Source: Pseudovibrio denitrificans JCM 12308 (lineage in GTDB: Bacteria; Pseudomonadota; Alphaproteobacteria; Rhizobiales; Stappiaceae). From it: a stretch of DNA of 64,000 bases. This document shows, in pieces, positions 36,794 to 46,214 of this stretch. Numbering within the stretch: position 1 is the first letter of the stretch; every line of letters starts with the position of its first letter. The notes under the pieces were generated by a model. The model had not been told where the DNA came from. It made no database searches and saw only the letters and a program-made list of their open reading frames with translations. Position numbers and translations under genes: made by a program. The stretch spans positions 124,001-188,000 of the forward strand of contig NZ_BAZK01000001.1 in the NCBI RefSeq assembly GCF_001310815.1, given 5' to 3'.

Positions 36794-38782
36794 CGCTGAA
36801 AAAGACGATGACCTTGACTCGCTGCTTAACGACATCATCGAGGAAAGTGACGCCCCAGCCGAAGGTGGAAGTGCCGAGAGTGCTTCTGCCAGCGTGTTTG
36901 AACCAGATTTCGGCGAGATCGACTGTGAAGCGCCGAAGCTGGACATTACCTTAGAGAGCCCCTTCCATCTGGCGGTCATCGGCGATTTCTCAGGCCGTGC
37001 CAATCGGATGGCGCTTTACACGGCAGATGAGCTTGCCGTGCTTAAAGGCCATAATGTTGATGTCGACACGGCTGAAGATCTCCCTGCCCGTTTCAAGATC
37101 AACATTGAGCTGGACCTTGCCGGTGATGACAAGGTTATCCGGTTTGAGCCACGCTGTATCGAAGACTTCCATCCCGATGAGATCGTCGAAGAATTTGAAA
37201 TCTTTGATGAACTGAAAGCACTGCGATCTTCACTAAAGAACCCAGGCACCTTCAGCGGTGCGGCTGCAACCATTGACGAATGGCTGGAAAACAAAGGCGA
37301 GAAGCCTGTTTCTCAGCGAAATTCACGGGGTTCTGTGATTGCCGTTGATAAGAAGCTGAGCGACTTCTCAGCTCTGATTGATCGGCCCGTTGAAGAGCAT
37401 GAAGAAGCGGACGATCTTTCTGAGCTCATCGGCAAGATGGTCTCGCCTTACATCAAGCCTGCCGACAATCCGCAGCTCGACGATTATCTTGAAATCGTCG
37501 AGGAAGTGATGACGACAACGCTTCGCAAGATCCTGCAAAATGCAGATTTTCAGGCACTGGAGAGTGTCTGGCGCGTCATTGATATGTTGTCACGCCGGAT
37601 TGAGACTTCCACATCCTTGAAGATCACGCTCTACGACATTTCTGCGGAAGATTTTGCTCGTGACCTGAGCGCGACCAACAAGCTGGAAGAAACAGGTCTG
37701 TATCGTCTGTTCGTCGAAAATGCGTTGCAGGATGAAGGAGTTGGCACGCCAAGTGCCATTGTGGGCCTTTACACATTCGACATGACACCACCGCATGCAG
37801 AGCTTCTTGGCCGCATGTCCAAGATCTGTGCGCATGCTCATGCGCCGTTCCTGACTTCTCTGGATCGTAACAACGCAAACAGAAAATTTGATGAGCTTCC
37901 TAAGATTACCGAAAAGACGTGGCAGAGTCTAAAGCTATGCCAGAGAGCAATTACATTGGTCTGAGCTTGCCACGCTTCATGCTTCGGATGCCCTATGGAG
38001 CGAAAACCGATCCGATTGATGCATTCGACTTTGAAGAGTTTGACGAGAAAATTGGCCTGAAAGCCATGTTGTGGGGCAACCCGGCAGCATTGGTTGGCCT
38101 TGTGCTCGCAAAAGACTACGAGACCAATGGCGGCGGCATGCGGCCAGGTTCGATCCTGACGATCAACGATATGCCGTTCCACTACGTGCATGACCAGTAC
38201 GGTGATCAAGTCGCCCTGCCCTGTACCGACCGTATGATCAGTCATCGCAGCGTTGAACCTTTGATGCGACAACGGTTCATGCCGATTGTTTCCATGAAGG
38301 GACAGCCGGAAGTCCGGATTGCCTCTCTGAGCGGCCTTGCCGGAGATATTGTTTCCGGTCGTTGGTGTGATCAGATTGCGGTTTCCAAAGCAGCAGAGAC
38401 CCCAAGCGCAAATGCTGGTGCCCGCGTCAGCATTGCTGGTGGTGACGGCTATAACCCTGCCATTCAGGCAACGAAGGGTGCTGTGGTTGTTGAAACCATC
38501 GTGGATCCTAAGAAGACCCCGGAAACCGTCTTCAGGATCGAAACAGAAACACCTGAACCTCAAGTTACAGAACCTGCGGCTGCAGACGACGAGGACGAAG
38601 ATGTCGAAGAAGCAGCTCCAACACCTGCACCAAAACCTGCAGCAGCAGCGGCTCCACCTGAACCTGCCCATGACACATCTGAGCTGGACAACCTGTTGGC
38701 TGATCTTTCTGCAGATGATGAGGAAGAGGCGGACGAAGAAGGTATGGACCCAGAGCTCGAAGCGCTGCTTGCCGACCTATAA
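36786..38782 (+). CDS. TssB-TssC fusion-like sheath protein lacking the TssC C-terminal domain, frameshifted
   Basis: A 665-residue protein combining a TssB-like N-terminal half (ITLESPFHLAVIGDFSGR, RFKINIELDL, FHPDEIVEEFEIFDELKALR) with a TssC-like half (DFQALESVWRVIDML, LYTFDMTPPHAEL, AHAPFLTSL, ESNYIGLSLPRFMLRMPYG). After the segment GQPEVRIASLSGLAG the TssC C-terminal domain present in the neighbouring tssC is missing; an acidic Pro/Ala-rich tail replaces it. Short LDxLL-type motifs occur at both ends (DDDLDSLLNDI, SELDNLLADL, ELEALLADL). The frame breaks at 37931-37933; one added A joins WQSLK to AMPESNYIGL. Agrobacterium-type clusters also carry a second TssC-like protein (ImpD). Its role may be regulatory or a specialised sheath cap. 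Confidence 0.85.
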
Positions 38783-38803
38783 CAATAAATATTGGAGTTC
38801 GAG

Positions 38804-39085
38804 ATGGCTGAAGTCGTTGAAATAGATAATCTTCCTGAAATTTACGTCATGGAATTCGGTGGCAATTACTACCTTGTGCGCGGTGCCCAGTATCTGGATC
38901 AGATCCTGTTTGGCAAAGAGCCTTTGGGTTTCCCCGTGCTGATCAAGTCCGTCAAAACCTGGGATGAAGTTCTGCTGAACTGGGAGAATTCCGGCGGTTC
39001 CATGCCCTGGATTCTTAATCCGGGCATCGTTGAACGGATGGAACGCGACAATCGCAAACTGACCTCAGACAGCTTCAACGCCTGA
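38804..39085 (+). CDS. Unrecognised 93-residue protein between the sheath fusion and vgrG
   Basis: Small soluble protein starting MAEVVEIDNLPEIY, with GGNYYLVRGAQYLDQILFG and a Trp-rich middle (KTWDEVLLNWENSGGSMPW). No family recognised. Start at 38804 is supported by GGAG about 8 bases upstream; the frame is open a little further. It is tightly packed 21 bp after the fusion gene and 41 bp before vgrG, so it belongs to the T6SS operon. A spike-loading adaptor or chaperone is possible, but this rests on position only. Confidence 0.75.
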   Translation: MAEVVEIDNLPEIYVMEFGGNYYLVRGAQYLDQILFGKEPLGFPVLIKSVKTWDEVLLNWENSGGSMPWILNPGIVERMERDNRKLTSDSFNA

Positions 39086-39126
39086 GACCCGACTGTAACC
39101 CGTTTTTGAGATAGGCAGGTCCTGGA

Positions 39127-41235
39127 ATGTGTGCAAGCAAAGTAACTGAGAACCGGCTGTTCACTATCAATTTCGATGGCGGAGATGACAGCTTCCACCT
39201 TTGGAAGATGAAAATGACCAGCGAAATGAGTGAGCTTTATGAAATGGTCGTCGATTGCCGATCATTTGAGCACGACCTGCCCCTCGACAAAATGCTCGGG
39301 CAGTCCCTCACTTTGGAGATGAAAAAGGTCTCTGGCACCAGTTTGTCTTCAGATCAGTATCTGAACGGATTTGTGACCAAAGCGATCTATACGGGTCAGG
39401 ATCACGGATACTCGACGTATCGTCTCATCGTGCGTCCCTGGCTGTGGTTTTTGACACTGACCAGCAACTGCCGAATTTTTCAGGAAAAATCGACACCTGA
39501 TATCTTGAAGGAAGTGTTCCAGGAGGCTGGGTTTACGGACTTCAAGAACAAACTGAGCGACAGTTACGATCCTCGCCCCTACTGCGTGCAGTTTCAGGAG
39601 AGTGATTTCAATTTTGTCTGCCGCCTCATGGAACAGGAAGGTATCTACTACTACTTCGAACATGAGGACGGCCAGCACACCATGGTTCTTGCGGATGCTT
39701 ATAGTGCTCACGAGAACATCAAGGGAGAGTCCAGTCTTCCATTCTACTCAGAGGAAGATCACTTCCGCCGTGCAGCAGACCACCTTTGGGATTGGCGGCA
39801 TAATGAAGAGATTCAGACGGATGAAGTCGAGATCAACGATTATGACTTCACCAAGCCAACTAGTGACTTGAAAGCCAACGCGAGTGATAAGAAATCACAT
39901 CAGCTTTCTGGTCGCACACGCTACATGTATCCCGGCATTTATGAAGAAGTCAGCGCTGGTGAAAAGCGGGCGAAAATCCGCGTGGAAGAAGCGTCAGCCG
40001 CCTACGCCAAGGTTTATGCGCGCGGCAACGTGCGAGGTATGCGTCCCGGCTATCTCTTCAAGCTGGACCAGTTCCCTGATGATCCAAGTCAGGAAAAAGA
40101 ATACCTGATCACCAAAGCGGTCTGCGAGATCTCCATTGAGGTTGCACGCGATGAGGAACAAGAGTTCTACGACGCGATCACCTACGAGATTGAAGCGATC
40201 GACTCCAGTGTACAATACCGAAGAGCCTCAACGACGCCCTGGCCGAACATGAGCGGCCTGCAGTCTGCTGTTGTTACAGGCGCCGATGGTGAAGAGATCT
40301 GGACCGATGAGTATGGCCGGATCAAGGTGCAATTCCACTGGGACCGCGACGGACAGAAAGACGACAAGTCATCCTGCTGGGTACGCGTCGCTCAAATGTG
40401 GGCCGGTAAGAGCTGGGGTGGATTACACATTCCACGTGTTGGGCAGGAAGTGCTTATCGACTTCCTGGATGGAAATCCCGATCGGCCTATTGTTGTCGGT
40501 AGCGTCTACAATGGCGAGCAAACTGTTCCCTATGACCTTCCCAGCGAAGCGACCAAGTCCACGATCAAGAGTGAAACCTCTAAAGAAGGTGGCGGCAATA
40601 ACGAGTTCCTGTTTGAAGACAAGAAGGACGAGGAACTCGTGCAGCTTACTGCCGAGAAGGACTACGAGCGAACCGTCAAGAACAACGAGACGGTCAAGAT
40701 CGGGTTCGACAAGCAGGAGGATGGTGATCAGACCATCGAGGTTTACAACAACCGTAGCTTGACCGTTGATCAAGGTGACGAGACCTACACCATCAAGACC
40801 GGTGGCCGAACAACCACGGTCGAAAAAGACGACGCCCTATCCGTCAAATCCGGCAATCACACCATCACGGTTGAGAGTGGCGATCAGTCGATCTCCATGA
40901 AGCAAGGCGCACAGACAGTTGAAGCAATGAAAGACATCGGCGTCACCTCGCAAACAGGTGATGTGAAGGTCGATGCTTCAGCCGGTTCGGTCAAAGTGTC
41001 TGGCACTCAGGCCATCGAACTGACGTGCGGCGGTAGCTCAATCAAAATGGATCCCATGTCGATCACTTTAACAGCTGGCCCAAGTTCTCTCAAACTGGAA
41101 GCAGCTCAGGCAGAGCTGAAAGGTTTGATGGTGACCGTTAAGGGTGATGTTCAGGCGACCGTCGACGGGACTCTGACCACCTTGAAAGGTGCTGGCATCA
41201 CGACGGTACAAGGTGCCCTCGTCAAGATTAATTGA
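39127..41235 (+). CDS. vgrG: T6SS spike protein VgrG (TssI)
   Basis: Trimeric spike of 702 aa. The gp27-like head includes YDCRSFEHDLPLDKMLG-type sequence, FQEAGFTDF, YCVQFQESDFNFVCRLMEQEGIYYYF (given here only as the conserved FNFVCRLMEQEGIYYYFEH region), and the gp5 OB-fold has DEYGRIKVQFHWDRDG, WVRVAQMWAGKSWG and PRVGQEVLIDFLDGNPDRP. The C-terminal beta-helix consists of repeats around residues 520-700 and ends with GITTVQGALVKIN; no enzymatic effector domain is attached. A PAAR tip protein is encoded two genes later. Confidence 0.95.
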   Translation: MCASKVTENRLFTINFDGGDDSFHLWKMKMTSEMSELYEMVVDCRSFEHDLPLDKMLGQSLTLEMKKVSGTSLSSDQYLNGFVTKAIYTGQDHGYSTYRLIVRPWLWFLTLTSNCRIFQEKSTPDILKEVFQEAGFTDFKNKLSDSYDPRPYCVQFQESDFNFVCRLMEQEGIYYYFEHEDGQHTMVLADAYSAHENIKGESSLPFYSEEDHFRRAADHLWDWRHNEEIQTDEVEINDYDFTKPTSDLKANASDKKSHQLSGRTRYMYPGIYEEVSAGEKRAKIRVEEASAAYAKVYARGNVRGMRPGYLFKLDQFPDDPSQEKEYLITKAVCEISIEVARDEEQEFYDAITYEIEAIDSSVQYRRASTTPWPNMSGLQSAVVTGADGEEIWTDEYGRIKVQFHWDRDGQKDDKSSCWVRVAQMWAGKSWGGLHIPRVGQEVLIDFLDGNPDRPIVVGSVYNGEQTVPYDLPSEATKSTIKSETSKEGGGNNEFLFEDKKDEELVQLTAEKDYERTVKNNETVKIGFDKQEDGDQTIEVYNNRSLTVDQGDETYTIKTGGRTTTVEKDDALSVKSGNHTITVESGDQSISMKQGAQTVEAMKDIGVTSQTGDVKVDASAGSVKVSGTQAIELTCGGSSIKMDPMSITLTAGPSSLKLEAAQAELKGLMVTVKGDVQATVDGTLTTLKGAGITTVQGALVKIN

Positions 41236-41243
41236 GGCGCATT

Positions 41244-41837
41244 ATGGAAAATAGCGTGACAAATACTACATTGCTCCTCAATTCCTACAAGGAACTACTC
41301 GAAAAGAGACCTTTAGAACTTGGAGATGAGGCAACACCACTTGTAGAAGATAACAAGTCTTCTATCGAAGTTGTGGATACCCTGGCGGATGCAGAACTCC
41401 TGTCAGATGCCGTAAAGGTACTTGCTCACGCCCTGAGTAAACCACGTGCAGTGTGGTGGGCCAGTCAAGTCAGCAGAGCATCCTTTCCGGAAGGTACTGT
41501 GCCTACGGATGATGAGGAAATAGCGCTGAAAGCTGCGGAAGACTGGGTCCGCAAACCTGAAGAAGACCTGCGTCGTGCAGCAATGAAAATTGCCGATGAC
41601 GGAGGATACAAAACTGCCGCTTGTCTGGCTGCTGCAGCAGCGGGTTGGAGCGGTGGAAGTATGGGTTCCCCAGAGTTTGATCCTGCGCCTCCCCCAGAAA
41701 ACCTAACTAGTATTGCCGTAGGGTCATCTATAGTTTTGTCTGTATATGACAGCAACGTGGAGGACCCCAAAGAGTTCTTAGTCAAAGCTTTCAAGTTAGG
41801 ACGAGCACTCGCAGATAATGAAATAGAGGCCCTATGA
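41244..41837 (+). CDS. Small protein preceding PAAR, DUF6931-like (tentative)
   Basis: A 197-residue acidic protein. Its middle has LAHALSKPRAVWWASQVSR and AAEDWVRKPEEDLRRAAM, and its end has GGYKTAACLAAAAAGWSGGSM, which resembles a T6SS-linked domain of unknown function (DUF6931) often found beside PAAR genes. This family call is from memory and tentative. The start at 41244 follows GAGGCG and lies 8 bp after vgrG; the stop overlaps the PAAR start as ATGA. A role as adaptor that helps place PAAR or cargo on VgrG is suggested by position. Confidence 0.65.
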   Translation: MENSVTNTTLLLNSYKELLEKRPLELGDEATPLVEDNKSSIEVVDTLADAELLSDAVKVLAHALSKPRAVWWASQVSRASFPEGTVPTDDEEIALKAAEDWVRKPEEDLRRAAMKIADDGGYKTAACLAAAAAGWSGGSMGSPEFDPAPPPENLTSIAVGSSIVLSVYDSNVEDPKEFLVKAFKLGRALADNEIEAL

Positions 41838-42124
41838 GTTTCCCGGCAGCACGTATGACAGACATGCATGTCTGTCCAATGGTGAACGGTATCGTTCCTC
41901 ACGTTGGAGGCCCGATATCCCTAGGAGCGCCAACCGTCTTAATCGGGAACCTTCCGGCGGCACGCATGTCTGATATGTGCGTCTGCGTTGGGCCTCCGGA
42001 CACGATAATGAAAGGCAGTGTCACCACTTTGATCGTCGGATTGCCGGCGGCGCGTATGCTGGATGTCACTGCCCATGGCGGCACCATCATCCTTGGCTGG
42101 CCCACAGTACTTATCGGGGGCTGA
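41834..42124 (+). CDS. PAAR-domain spike-tip protein
   Basis: A 96-residue PAAR protein that caps the VgrG spike. The three-fold repeated pattern is visible: PAARMTDMHVCP, PAARMSDMCVC and PAARMLDVTAHGG, each followed by a Gly-rich turn and hydrophobic strand (GAPTVLIGNL, TTLIVGL, GWPTVLIGG). Cys and His residues in the repeats fit zinc binding at the tip. It has no effector extension. Start overlaps the upstream gene by 4 bp, and the FHA gene begins 5 bp downstream. Confidence 0.93.
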   Translation: MSFPAARMTDMHVCPMVNGIVPHVGGPISLGAPTVLIGNLPAARMSDMCVCVGPPDTIMKGSVTTLIVGLPAARMLDVTAHGGTIILGWPTVLIGG

Positions 42125-42128
42125 GGAT

Positions 42129-42944
42129 ATGGCTGATAACACGAGCATCGTTTTAGTACTCATTTTGACCAAGGGGCATGAGTTGGTCGATACAGGGAAA
42201 TGCACGCGCATATTGCGACAGGAACGCTGCGTTATAGGACGTGGCAGTACTGCGGATTGGATACTTCCCGATCCTGCAAACCAATTGTCACGCCGTCATT
42301 GCATTGTTGAATGGCATGAAGGCGGATATCGCGTCGTTGACACCAGCTCCAACGGAACCTTCGTTAATGACTGGGATGAGCCTATTCCGAACGGCGAGGC
42401 TTGTGGTTTGGAGGAAGGCGATATCATCCGCATTGGCGGCTATTACATCAGCACCCAGTTTCTGCCCGAAGGTGCCGATGCACGGCTGAAGACCGATGAT
42501 TTCCTGGATGCTCCAGAAAATCCTGATCCGCTTGCAGACCTGCTTCCCAAAGAACTTGAGAATGAAGATGATGACTGGGTTGATGACCAGATCGTATCTT
42601 CTGAGGACGAACTCTCTGAAGTTCTGAATGACCCACTTGAGTCTCCTGAGTCCATCCTTCGCAAAGCTACTGAAACGCTCGATTCCTATCCTGCTAGTGA
42701 AGGAAAAGAGCCAATTCCGCCAGTGAGTTATGGCTTTGAAGGTTACAAGTACTCAAGCTCTGTACCTTTTGAAAGCGATAGCGGTATTTCCAGTGAAGAA
42801 GGTGCAAGTGCCTGGGACCACAATCGTACTGAATCTGACGCCTTTAAATTACCTCGAACGCATCACCAGACCATTCCGGAGGACTGGGATGTAGAACCGA
42901 AAAAAGACATTGAGAACAAAGCTCGTAAACCACATGACGATTAG
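42129..42944 (+). CDS. tagH: FHA-domain T6SS protein (TagH/Fha-type)
   Basis: A 271-residue protein with an N-terminal forkhead-associated domain (about residues 20-105) that binds phosphothreonine: CVIGRGSTADWILPD, SRRHCIVEW and TSSNGTFVND are the family's core motifs. The rest is acidic and poorly ordered. In other T6SS it is the phosphorylation target and scaffold of PpkA, here probably of the divergent kinase at 23816. The start at 42129 is chosen over an earlier one because it lies 5 bp after the PAAR stop with a GAGGAT site. The stop overlaps tssJ by 11 bp. Confidence 0.92.
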   Translation: MADNTSIVLVLILTKGHELVDTGKCTRILRQERCVIGRGSTADWILPDPANQLSRRHCIVEWHEGGYRVVDTSSNGTFVNDWDEPIPNGEACGLEEGDIIRIGGYYISTQFLPEGADARLKTDDFLDAPENPDPLADLLPKELENEDDDWVDDQIVSSEDELSEVLNDPLESPESILRKATETLDSYPASEGKEPIPPVSYGFEGYKYSSSVPFESDSGISSEEGASAWDHNRTESDAFKLPRTHHQTIPEDWDVEPKKDIENKARKPHDD

Positions 42945-43427
42945 CCACATCAAACGCATTGCGTACATTTTGCTTTTGAGTATCGGCCTGGCTTCCTGCT
43001 CCGCGAGATGCCTATGCCTGTCATGATCACGACAACTGTCATTGCGGACAAGGAACTGAACCAGAACGCAGAAGGCATGTCGACACCTGTTCAGGTCAAG
43101 ATCTTTTATCTTACTTCTGATGCCGAGTTTAAAACTCATGACTTTTTCACTCTGTTTGAAAAAGGAGACCAGGTTCTCGGTAAAAACCTGCTGGATATGA
43201 AGGAAGTTTTCATAGCTCCCGGAAAGATCATGAAGGTAGCAGTCAAGGTTGATCCGAGCGTGGCTTTCGTTGCTGTGCTTGGTGCCTTTCGGAAAGTGGA
43301 TACAGGGACCTGGAGCTCGGTGATTACGGTTCCAAACAACAAACCATCGAGCCTCATCGCTTACTTGAGCAAGCTTGAAATTACTCTGCAGCCCGACAAG
43401 ACAGTAAAAGAAGGATGGTTCTATTAA
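42934..43427 (+). CDS. tssJ: T6SS outer-membrane lipoprotein TssJ, frameshifted
   Basis: Lipoprotein anchor of the membrane complex, 164 aa after repair. The first frame gives a signal peptide with lipobox LASC (MTISHIKRIAYILLLSIGL before it), then fails at about 43006-43008. The next frame continues PMPVMITTTVIADKELNQN, TPVQVKIFYLTSDAEF, DLLGKN-type LGKNLLDMKEVFIAPG and VAVLGAFRKVDTGTW, all TssJ features. One missing base near GCGAGATG explains this. The stop TAA shares one base with the tssK ATG (TAATG). Confidence 0.9.
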
Positions 43428-44764
43428 TGACCACTCATAACAAAGTTGTCTGGTCAGAAGGCCTGTTTCTACAGCCGCAGCATTTCCAGCAGCATGATCG
43501 CTATCTGGAACAGCTGGTCAGTGACAGTATCTCGAGCATTCGCCCTCACCCATGGGGGCATACAGAGCTGAAAATCAATCAGGAAGCTCTGAAACTAGGA
43601 CAATTCGCGCTCAATTTTGCCAGCGGCGTCATGCCGGATGGTACTCCTTTCAAGATGCCACAGGAATGTGACGCTCCTGCGTCCATCCCAGTGCCTGAGA
43701 GCGTTAAAAACTCCGTCATCTATCTGGCTCTGCCTATTCGGCAACCCGGCGCCTATGAGTACGAGTATCCAGGCGTGCAGGAAACTGCGGCGCGTTATGT
43801 GGTGCATGAATCAGAAGCTCGGGATGCCATTACTGGCAGTGATGCCAGCGTGCAGATGGAAACCGGACGTCTGCGCTTCACGTTCAAGTTTGACTTTGAG
43901 GATCTGGATGGCTGGATCTGCCTGCCAATTGCACGTGTGATTGAGGTGCGGGCTGATAAGCAAGTGATCTTGGATGACGAGTACATCTCCACTTGCCTCG
44001 CCTCGCATTCCTCTTCGGTGCTTTATGGCTACATCCGCGAAATCTGGGGCATGCTGAGCCACCGTGCAGATGCTTTGGCGGGCCGTGTTTCAAACTCTGG
44101 CAGCAAGGGCGTTGCAGAGATTTCAGACTTCCTGCTTTTGCAGACGGTCAATCGGTACGAGCCACTTTACGCGCACTTTGCACAGACGCCTTCCCTTCAT
44201 CCGGAAGCGCTCTATCGCATTTCCATTCAGTTGGTGGGTGAACTGGCGACATTTACAGCGGCGGCTCGACGGCCCTCGACGCTTCAACCCTACCGCCATG
44301 AGGCTCTGACAGAGTCGTTTGCGCCAGTTATTGCCCACTTGAGGCAACACCTTTCAGCGGTTCTGGAACAGACAGCTGTTCCTATCCCACTGGAGGAGCG
44401 CAAGTACGGTGTGCGGGTTGGTATGTTGCTCGATCGCAGCCTGATCAAGTCAGCACGCTTTGTGCTTGCTGTTAGTGCTGACCTACCGTCCGAGGTGATC
44501 AATCGTCACTTCCCAGGTCAGATCACGATCGGCTCAGTGGAGCAAATCCGCGACTTTGTGAACTCGGCGCTGGCAGGCATTGCGGTGAAGCAGTTGCCAG
44601 TCGCGCCACGGCAGATCCCGTATCACACGGGCACAGCATATTTCGAACTGGATCCGGCCTCATCACATTGGGACGAAATCCGCGTTTCAGGCGGCCTTGC
44701 GCTGCATGTTGCGGGCGACTTCCCGAAACTTGTGATGGAACTCTGGGCGATCAGAGAGCAGTAG
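43427..44764 (+). CDS. tssK: T6SS baseplate protein TssK
   Basis: TssK links the baseplate to the membrane complex; 445 aa. The diagnostic N-terminus KVVWSEGLFLQPQHFQQHDRY is present, followed by FALNFASGVMPDGTPF, IYLALPIRQPG and the C-terminal hydrophobic domain ending YFELDPASSHWDEIRVSG and LVMELWAIRE. The start at 43427 is set by the TAATG overlap with tssJ; the in-frame extension upstream lacks homology. Confidence 0.96.
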   Translation: MTTHNKVVWSEGLFLQPQHFQQHDRYLEQLVSDSISSIRPHPWGHTELKINQEALKLGQFALNFASGVMPDGTPFKMPQECDAPASIPVPESVKNSVIYLALPIRQPGAYEYEYPGVQETAARYVVHESEARDAITGSDASVQMETGRLRFTFKFDFEDLDGWICLPIARVIEVRADKQVILDDEYISTCLASHSSSVLYGYIREIWGMLSHRADALAGRVSNSGSKGVAEISDFLLLQTVNRYEPLYAHFAQTPSLHPEALYRISIQLVGELATFTAAARRPSTLQPYRHEALTESFAPVIAHLRQHLSAVLEQTAVPIPLEERKYGVRVGMLLDRSLIKSARFVLAVSADLPSEVINRHFPGQITIGSVEQIRDFVNSALAGIAVKQLPVAPRQIPYHTGTAYFELDPASSHWDEIRVSGGLALHVAGDFPKLVMELWAIREQ

Positions 44765-44792
44765 GCGATGAACGGACAGAGGAGCTGAGATT

Positions 44793-46214
44793 ATGGCAAA
44801 GAAGGATTTCACTGCCCTTTCGGTGGATTCGATCGACACTGTCATCTCTACTGATGCCCCTAATCCGGATCATATGGAACCGGGTGCCACCAATCTTCCG
44901 GCTCAAACGCCTGCGGGCTATTGGTTCCTCGGGGCAGATGACATTCAGTTCGTGCCCCTTGGCAACAATGCACTCGTAAAAGCTGCGAGCAGTTTGCTTG
45001 CGCTTGCCGCACGTCTGCGGAACCATTCGCAGCACCGGGATGTGAACGCTCTTCGATCTCACGTCATCTCTGAAATTCGTGCATTTGAACACAACTCGAT
45101 GCTGGGTGGCCTTTCGTCCAAGACCATTCGCATCGCACGCTACGTTCTCTGTGCTACGCTCGATGACATCATTCTCAATACCCCCTGGGGGAGCCGCAGT
45201 ATCTGGGCAACTCAGAGCCTTGTGAGCAACTTCCATAAGGACGTGTCCGGTGGTGACAGATTTTATGATCTATTGAGGAAGACGCAGGCCAATCCAAGTC
45301 GTGACAAAGATCTTCTGGAATTGTTGTATCTTTGTATTTCACTCGGGTTCGAAGGCCGCTTGCGGATCATGCCGCAAGGCACCAACACCATGTCGCGGTT
45401 GCGCTATGGTATCTCTCGCCTTATCCGTTCGCTACGCGGTGATCAGGAAACAGATCTTTCCCCCCACTGGCGTGGTGTTGAGGATGCCTACAGGCCGCTG
45501 AAGTGGTCTATTCCGGTCTGGGGGATCTTCTTCGGTGCTGCTGTGCTCGGACTGCTGATTTACGGCATATTGCTGTTCTGGCTTGGTGAGAAGAGTGAGC
45601 GTATTGCATTTCAGTATGAATCCCTCATCAACACCAGTCCAATCGATCTGACGCATCAACCGGCACCACCACGCGCAGCATTGCCTAATCTGCCTCAGCA
45701 GCAGGTCACTCCGGGCACACCGGGTAGTCCTTCATCACCACAGGTTGTTCGCAGTTCAACGGCGTATCAGCAGATCAGTGCCTTCCTTGCCACTGAGATC
45801 CAGCAGGGCCTCGTGGTTGTGATGAATGCCAATGGGAATGTTGTTATTCGTCTGACAGGTTCAGGCATGTTTGCAACGGCACGCGATACGTTGACGGCTC
45901 GGTTTATTCCAGTTGTGAACCGCGTGGCAGAGGCGCTCAACACACGTCCGGGCAGGATCAACGTGGTTGGATATTCTGACAACATCCCAATCCGGAACGC
46001 CCAGTTCAGAAACAACGTGGCGCTTTCCAAAGCACGCGCGCAGACTGTGGCTGATCTGATCAAGGTTCGTCTGACTGACAAGAACCGTGTGAGAGCCATA
46101 GGCAGAGGTTCTGCTGATCCTATTGCTTCCAATGCAACGGCTGAAGGGCGCGCGCAGAACAGGCGCATCGATATTACGCTGATCCCTAGCACTGGCCAGG
46201 GAGGTCAGCAATGA
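44793..46214 (+). CDS. tssL: T6SS membrane-complex protein TssL with C-terminal OmpA domain
   Basis: Inner-membrane protein of 473 aa. The DotU domain (about residues 50-260) has ALVKAASSLLALAARLR, RYVLCATLDDIILNTPWG, LLELLYLCISLGFEGR and is followed by one transmembrane helix (VWGIFFGAAVLGLLIYGIL). A Pro-rich linker leads to an OmpA-like peptidoglycan-binding domain (VVGYSDNIPI, NVALSKARAQTVADLI, RRIDITLIP). Such evolved TssL proteins anchor the complex in the cell wall. The stop overlaps tssM as ATGA. Confidence 0.95.
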   Translation: MAKKDFTALSVDSIDTVISTDAPNPDHMEPGATNLPAQTPAGYWFLGADDIQFVPLGNNALVKAASSLLALAARLRNHSQHRDVNALRSHVISEIRAFEHNSMLGGLSSKTIRIARYVLCATLDDIILNTPWGSRSIWATQSLVSNFHKDVSGGDRFYDLLRKTQANPSRDKDLLELLYLCISLGFEGRLRIMPQGTNTMSRLRYGISRLIRSLRGDQETDLSPHWRGVEDAYRPLKWSIPVWGIFFGAAVLGLLIYGILLFWLGEKSERIAFQYESLINTSPIDLTHQPAPPRAALPNLPQQQVTPGTPGSPSSPQVVRSSTAYQQISAFLATEIQQGLVVVMNANGNVVIRLTGSGMFATARDTLTARFIPVVNRVAEALNTRPGRINVVGYSDNIPIRNAQFRNNVALSKARAQTVADLIKVRLTDKNRVRAIGRGSADPIASNATAEGRAQNRRIDITLIPSTGQGGQQ

